Assembly: GCF_047675955.1 (NCBI RefSeq)
Contig: NC_132925.1
Coordinates: 70,313,622-70,377,621 of the forward strand
Source of the DNA: Chlorocebus sabaeus
Taxonomy: Eukaryota > Chordata > Mammalia > Primates > Cercopithecidae
DNA: 64,000 bases
Reading direction: 5' to 3'
Part shown: positions 58,681 to 64,000 of the stretch, in pieces
Position numbering within the stretch: the first letter of the stretch is position 1
How the letters are laid out: every line of letters starts with the position of its first letter
Program-made: the position numbers and the translations under genes
The notes under the pieces: model-generated
Databases searched by the model: none
Seen by the model: only the letters and a program-made list of their open reading frames with translations
Told to the model about the DNA's origin: nothing

Positions 58681-58689
58681 AATCCCTTT

Positions 58690-58790
58690 CATTCCTGCCT
58701 GTTATTTTCAGGCACTGTCATAAGCCCTAAGGACACAGTTGTGAGGAAGACAGTCAGGATCCCCACTCTCCTGGTAGCCATATCTGAGTA
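58690..58790 (-). repeat. L2-like fragment
   Basis: tcaggcactgtcataagccc, gacacagttgtgaggaagac and ggatccccactctcctggta are the L2 3' region in antisense. 58800-59070 is unique. Confidence 0.5.
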
Positions 58791-59085
58791 TAACAAGATC
58801 TCTTGCATCCTCTTTCTATTCCTGTGGAGTCTGGGGTTCTGAACCACCTGACTGTCAACCTTCTCAATGTCTTCTTGATTAGTGTTCTCATTCCAAGCTG
58901 CTCACATGAACTTGCTTTCTGTTTGTCTTGACCTACTTCATTTATGCCCAACTCCATCCAGTACCAAGCACAAAACTCACAGTTCTGCCCGGATTATTGA
59001 CCTCTGGATACTTCAGTGTCTGAACCTAACCCATCAACTCCTTTAACCTCTCTAAGTTTCAGCTTTACTATAATAGAAGTAATAA

Positions 59086-59370
59086 ACCATCATTCTCAGC
59101 AAACTATCGCAAGGACAAAAAAACAAACACCGCATGTTCTCACTCATAGGTGGGAATTGAACAATGAGAACACTTGGACACAGGAAGGGGAACATTACAC
59201 ACCGGGGCCTGTCGTGGGGTTGGGGGAGGGGGGAGGGATAGCATTAGGAGATATACCTAATGTAAATGACACATTAATGGGTGCAGCACACCAACATGGC
59301 ACGTGTATACATATGTAACAAACCTGCACATTGTGCACATGTACCCTAGAACTTAAAGTATAATAAAAAA
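59086..59370 (+). mobile_element. L1PA 3' end, 285 bp
   Basis: 5'-truncated L1 keeping the last ORF2 codons and the 3' UTR with G-rich tract. A perfect 11-bp duplication (agaagtaataa) lies at 59075-59085 and 59371-59381, followed by (aat)n. Few differences from a young L1PA type. Confidence 0.95.
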
Positions 59371-59389
59371 AGAAGTAATAATAATAATA

Positions 59390-59735
59390 ATGATGTAAAA
59401 TAGAGGTTATAATAATACTTTATTTCACAGGTCATTGTGAAAATGAAATGATTAATGGCTGTTTCATGAAAGCAAATCAACATAAAGTAGCTGGTTATTA
59501 TTTGATTCTTCTAACTCTAATAATCATATCTCAAAGCCAGAGTTACATTTTCTATCCTTAAAATTTAAGAAAGTAATGCTATGAAAGAATCCTCTGGATC
59601 AGAAAGTCTGTGCATTTATTTAATTTTAATTTTTCTGAATTCTGTTATGGAGAGAAATCTCATGGGCAAAAATACACTAACACTGTATTTTCTGTTTGCA
59701 CTTTTGTTCAAGAAAATCTAAAAGAAAACATTCTT
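59390..59735. other. AT-rich unique sequence
   Basis: Nothing recognised. Confidence 0.45.
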
Positions 59736-59739
59736 AGGA

Positions 59740-60030
59740 GACCAGGCACATTGGCTTAGGCTTGTAATCTCAGTGCTTTGGGAGGCTAAGACAAGAGGAT
59801 CACTTGAAGCCAAGAGCTCAAGGCCAACCTGGGCAATATAGTAAGACCTGTTTCTACAAAAAAAAAAAAAAATTTAAATAGCCAGGTGTGGTGTATGCCT
59901 ATAGTCCTAGCTACTTCAGAGGCTGAGGCAGGAAGATCGCTTGAGCCCTGGAGTTCAAGACTGTGAGCATAATTGCGCCACTGCACTCCAGAGCCCGGGT
60001 GACAGAGAGAACCTGTCTCTAAAATTAACA
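59740..60030 (+). mobile_element. Alu SINE (AluJ-like)
   Basis: Sense, strongly diverged Alu (gaccaggcacattggcttag to cctgtctctaaaa), with 15 A in the linker. Confidence 0.9.
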
Positions 60031-60084
60031 AAATAATATCTTAGGGATAGACATGTCTCTGATTCTGGTGAGAGTAAAATGTGT

Positions 60085-60368
60085 GGCCAGGCGCAGTGGC
60101 TCATGCCTGTAATCCCAGCACTTTGGGAGGCCGAGGCGGGTGGATCACCTGAACTCGGGAGTTTGAGGCCAGCCTGACCAACATCGAGAAACCTTGCCTC
60201 TACTAAAAACACAAAAATTAGCCAGACGTGGTGCTGCATGCCTGTAATCCCAGCTATTTGGGAGGCTGAGGCAGGAGAATCGCTTGAACACAAGGGGCAG
60301 AGGTTGCGGTGAGCCGAGATCGCGCCATTGTACTCTAGCCTGGGCAACAATAGCGAAACTCCGTGTCA
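60085..60368 (+). mobile_element. Alu SINE lacking its A-tail, joined to L1
   Basis: Full 5' end (ggccaggcgcagtggctcat) and body; it stops at aactccgtgtc, where L1 sequence begins with no A-run between. A duplication (agagtaaaatgtg at 60071-60083) precedes it, and its partner (agaataaaatgtg at 60795-60807) follows the L1. Confidence 0.93.
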
Positions 60369-60794
60369 ACCCAAATGTCCATCAATGACAGACTGGATTA
60401 AGAAAATGTGGCACATATACACCATGGAATACTATGCAGCCATAAAAAAGGATGAGTTTGTGTCCTTTGTAGGGACGTGGATGCAGCTGGAAACCATCAT
60501 TCTCAGCAAACTATCACAAGAACAGAAAACCAAACACTGCATGTTCTCACTCATAGGTGGGAATTGAACAATGAGATCACTTGGACACAGGAAGGGGAAC
60601 ATCACACACCAGGGCCTATTGTGAAAAGGGGGGAGGGGGGAGAGATAGCATTAGGAGATATACCTAATGTAAATGATGAGTTAATGGGTGCAGCACACCA
60701 ACATGGCACATGTATACATATGTAACAAACCTGCATGTTGTGCACATGCACCCTAGAACTTAAAGTATAATAATAAAATAAATAAATAAATAAA
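60369..60794 (+). mobile_element. L1PA 3' end directly abutting an Alu
   Basis: Begins aacccaaatgtccatcaatg in ORF2, runs through the ORF2 stop and 3' UTR (g-rich tract at 60629-60641) and ends in an (aata)n tail. gagatcacttggacacagg again fits the monkey-type L1. It appears less diverged than the Alu next to it. Confidence 0.93.
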
Positions 60795-60820
60795 AGAATA
60801 AAATGTGCAAAGAGAAACCT

Positions 60821-60845
60821 GTGTGTGTGTGTGTGTGTGTGTGTG
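60821..60845. repeat. (GT)n microsatellite
   Basis: Twelve and a half GT units just after the L1 insertion. Confidence 0.95.
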
Positions 60846-60849
60846 CTGG

Positions 60850-61295
60850 GGTAGGGGGAGTGCTTATGCACACTTTTGGAATAGAGATAGAGAATGCTGT
60901 ACTATACTTCATAAGTGGAGTACACTTGAACTTGTAAGGTTCAAATGTCCATATGCCTCTTTTATTTTCAAGCTGATGGCATTAGGAGTATATTTAAGCT
61001 TTCTATACTTCCAAAACCTGTCCTGCCTGTATCTCCCCTCTGTGAAGGTTTCTATGACTGTTTGAATAGTGCTGACGTTTCATAGTCTCAGAAGTTAGTA
61101 GCAACGGCAGGAATGGGGTTAGCTTCCTCACTCATTTCTCGGGGAAGTGTTCCTTCCTTCCTTACTGAGATTTTCCTATCACTGAGCCCTGTTGTTTTCC
61201 TAGCAGAGGGCCTCTGTTAGAATTCTATGTTACATGGCATTCCTTGTATCTACCATTAGTTGGATCCCTTGGTTAATGACAATAACTGCCCAGTT
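60850..61295. other. Unique sequence
   Basis: Nothing recognised. Confidence 0.45.
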
Positions 61296-61299
61296 GAGC

Positions 61300-61410
61300 C
61301 AGTTTTAAAATGGGGATAGTGAGAATACTTCTGAGTTGTTGAGGACACTAACATGGCTTGGTGGGTGTGAAACCCCCTAAGTCAGTGCCTGCACATAGCT
61401 TCTTTTCTGA
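61300..61410 (+). repeat. MIR fragment
   Basis: ttttaaaatggggatagtga, tgttgaggacactaac and cagtgcctgcacatagct follow the MIR 3' half in sense. Confidence 0.6.
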
Positions 61411-61419
61411 GGAATATCA

Positions 61420-62020
61420 GGAAGGAATGATTTTTTTTCTTTTCTGAGGAATATTTGGGTGTTCATTAGAAGCCCCTGAATCCTTGCTAAGTTTCAAAGC
61501 ACCTCTGTGATCCAGGCAGTTCTTACAAATGAAGTGGAGGGGATCTGATTTAGCCTTTGTGTTTTATTAGTGTGGACACAGACCCAATATCTTCAGGATC
61601 CTCCGAACATCTAGCTACTGCTGGCGTATCCTCCTGGATGTTCCAGATATGAAAATGTTGTTTCTCTTCTCTGTCGTATTCTGTATTTGAATGATTAGTA
61701 CCGTAATACCAAAAGTCCAGGGCTATGCTTCCTTTAAACAAAATAATCTTCTGGGGTCTTTTTCAATCACTCTCCATACAGTGATTTTCATATGTATATC
61801 TCATTGATTCCTGATTATTTTTGATTTACTGTCTGTCATGTGCAGTCTGACTAATGTATTGAGGTCAATTGTAGTACTGTCTCCTGACGCCAATAATTCT
61901 CACCTACTCTCGTGTCATACTGTCTATAATCTGGGTTGCTTATTTAGCTGTTTGGTATCTAGGAGATCTAGAGGCAATGGGAAATTCATTTTGTACATCT
62001 TATGTTTGATATTTGGTTCA
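61420..62020. other. Unique sequence
   Basis: Contains the second copy of a 17-bp direct repeat (61401-61417 and 61438-61454) around a T-run. Otherwise nothing recognised. Confidence 0.45.
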
Positions 62021-62024
62021 GTTC

Positions 62025-62150
62025 AGCCCTACATATATGAATTATGCATCTCCTATATCTGAGATACTGTGTTAGGTTTTGGGATACAAAGATAAACAAA
62101 ACATCCTCCCCTTGGCAAAGCTTTTAGTTCAATGTAAAGTATATCATTAA
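62025..62150 (-). repeat. L2 LINE 3' end
   Basis: tatctgagatactgtgttag, gataaacaaaacatcctccc and cttttagttcaatg are the L2 3' end in antisense. Confidence 0.55.
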
Positions 62151-62159
62151 AGATCTCCT

Positions 62160-62790
62160 AAAGTAACAGAGAACCCACACATTAATTGGGTTAATAAGGT
62201 AATATGGAAAGAGATTATTTCACATGTCTTAAGGGAATCTATTATGTTAAGATATCCTGAGGTAGGGCAGCTCACACACAATACTTGAAGGTTCCAATTT
62301 CTCATCTTGGTAATTGCCTTGTTTAAATCAACTCTCTGTATTGGCTTCATCCTCATGGTGGCAACAAGATGGCTCAACCAGAGTTAAGCTAGGTTTCCCA
62401 GAAGCCCCCTCAGTAGATATCCCCTTTGGTCTTAATGGACAAAACTGATCACATGCCCTTTCCTAAACCAATCACTTGGCAGGGAGGATGGGATTACCAT
62501 ACCTGCCCTAGGCCTGTCCTTTTGGGTAGAGCGGATATTGGATAATCACCCATGACTGCAACAGTTGGGCAGACATGAGAAATAGGAAATTCACTGCAGT
62601 TGTGGTATTAATATATGCTGAGACAGGAGGCTGTATAAGATCCCAGAAGAATTGTCTATGCACAGGCTACTGCATTTAATCATTTATTATGAAAAACATT
62701 TTTTTTTTACTAAACTAAAAGTTTTTCTGAAGTCTATATAGATTACAGTGGTCGTATCTCCTCTTCTTGACCACTGAGATATTTGCGCTC
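62160..62790. other. Unassigned sequence
   Basis: agtaacagagaacccacac and ggcttcatcctcatggtgg recall an old LTR or L2 piece that I cannot assign. Confidence 0.35.
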
Positions 62791-62794
62791 TTGG

Positions 62795-63100
62795 CCAGGA
62801 AGGGTGGCTAATGCTTTGTAGTCTCAGCACTTTGGGAGGCTGAGGCAGGCAGATCACTTGAGTCCAGGAGTTTGAGACCAGCTTGGGCAACATGGCGAAA
62901 CCCCATCTCTACAAAAAAATATAAAAATTTCTGGGTGTGGTGGTGCCCACATGTGTACCAGCTAATCAGGAGGCCGAAGTTGGAGAATCACTTGAGCCCA
63001 GGAGATCAAAGATGTAGTGAGCAGTGATGGCACCACTGTACTCCAGCCCGGGTAACAGAGTGAGACCTTGACTCAGAAAAGAAAGAGAGGAAGAAAGATA
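62795..63100 (+). mobile_element. Alu SINE (AluJ-like)
   Basis: Sense Alu, diverged (ggccaggaagggtggctaat to gactcagaaaagaaagag), with a purine-rich degraded tail. Confidence 0.92.
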
Positions 63101-63250
63101 CACTCTTCTCCCGAGAGATGTCCTGAGAGATTATAGGAAACCCAAAATAAACATGGCACATCTTCCTGGAACAACAGTTTTACTTATTGAATTTTTAGAA
63201 AGAAAACCAAAGATACATTATGAAGAAGAATAAAAAATCTTCAGGAGTCT

Positions 63251-63542
63251 TTTTTTTTTTTGAGACAGAGTCTTGCTCTGTCGCCCAGACTGGAGTGCAG
63301 TGGCCGGATCTCAGCTCACTGCAAGCTCCGCCTCCCAGGTTTACTTCATTCTCCTGCCTCAGCCTCCCGAGTAGCTGGGACTACAGGCGCCCGCCACCAC
63401 GCCCAGCTAGTTTTTTGTATTTTTAGTAGAGATGGGGTTTCACCATGTTAGCCAGGATGGTCTCAATCTCCTGACCTCATGATCCGCCCGTCTTGGCCTC
63501 CCAAAGTGCTGGGATTACAGGCTTGAGCCACCGCGCCCGGCC
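63251..63542 (-). mobile_element. Young AluY of Old World monkey type
   Basis: Antisense Alu close to consensus, with ggccggatctcagctcactg, ggtttac, gctagttttttgt and ggcttgagcc. I associate this combination with cercopithecid AluY rather than human AluY. A duplication of 13 bases, 12 identical (63238-63250 and 63543-63555), flanks it. Confidence 0.93.
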
Positions 63543-63555
63543 TCTTCAGGAATCT

Positions 63556-64000
63556 TTAAGATAAAATCGGCAAATTCAATTTCTGATGGCTAAAATTGCT
63601 TTGGGACAACCCCCTGACCCCTGATACCCTTCCTCTGTACCATGTAGTTTACTTGGATGGAATAGTTGAAGAGGCTCTGCCTCCATATATTTTCCATTGC
63701 TATAGAAGGAAATTAATTTGGATGTTCTACTTTCATCACAACCATATTTCAGTGATTGTGGGTTTTAGAAATTCTTCTTCAGCCTGAACATAATCTGTTG
63801 TTTATGTAGCTGTGCTTTATGATGTAAACAAGATGTTTGCATTTTATATATTTCTATGCTGCATATCTTAAATTATTTATTTTAATTATTTATCTTCTCT
63901 AAAACCATATAGTAGTGTGTATGGAAAAGGGCATTCAAAATGGAAGTAAAGAATGCTGGTAACCATTGACATTCTCTGTACTCCTGTAGTTAATCAGTTA
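63556..64000. other. Unique sequence at window end
   Basis: AT-rich, no gene or repeat named. Confidence 0.45.

Overview
This is primate genomic DNA, intergenic or intronic, and I see no convincing protein-coding host gene in it. It is AT-rich and low in CpG, and a large share of it consists of interspersed repeats: about two dozen Alus, free Alu (7SL-derived) monomers, LINE-1 elements of several ages, L2, MIR, hAT/Charlie and Tigger DNA transposons, and ERV/MaLR LTRs. The youngest elements point to an Old World monkey (Cercopithecidae) rather than a human or ape. The AluY at 63251-63542 has the motifs I associate with cercopithecid AluY (ggccggatctcagc, ggtttac, ggcttgagcc). The 4-kb L1 at 34032-38064 has a 3' end (gagatcacttggactcggg, then a tract with gcctatcatgggg) that I know from macaque- or baboon-type L1. 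This placement is from memory, not from a search.

Layout. 1-8 kb: MIR, L2 and hAT fossils, plus a processed RPL22 retrocopy (minus strand, 2277-2751) with an intact 128-codon frame, poly-A and target-site duplication. 8-24 kb: dense Alus set into three fossil L1M elements, a nested pair of retroviral LTRs (14.3-15.9 kb), a 5'-truncated Y3 RNA retropseudogene (17407-17454), a 380-bp AT-only Alu tail and a MaLR LTR. 24-28.6 kb: mostly unique sequence with a pair of strong splice-site-bounded segments that may be non-coding exons. 28.6-34 kb: Alus, L1M, a long inverted repeat at 30531-30638, MIRs and a possible conserved element near 33.4-33.8 kb. 34-38 kb: the youngest large element, an L1 lacking ORF1 but carrying almost all of ORF2 with only three visible lesions. 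38-48.5 kb: Alu and Alu monomers, a Tigger broken by an LTR and a monomer, a second 1.1-kb L1 3' end and a local direct repeat. 48.5-59 kb: mostly unique DNA with MIR and L2 pieces. 59-64 kb: two short L1 3' ends, one joined directly to an Alu, and the young AluY.

There is no operon, CRISPR array or new enzymatic system here. The items most worth a second look are the structural ones: the RPL22 retrocopy, the Y3 pseudogene, the near-perfect inverted repeat grown out of a MIR, the Alu/L1 composite, the AT tail, the candidate exon pair and two or three possible conserved non-coding stretches. Repeat family names below come from recognition of consensus motifs; subfamily names are given only where the motif is distinctive.
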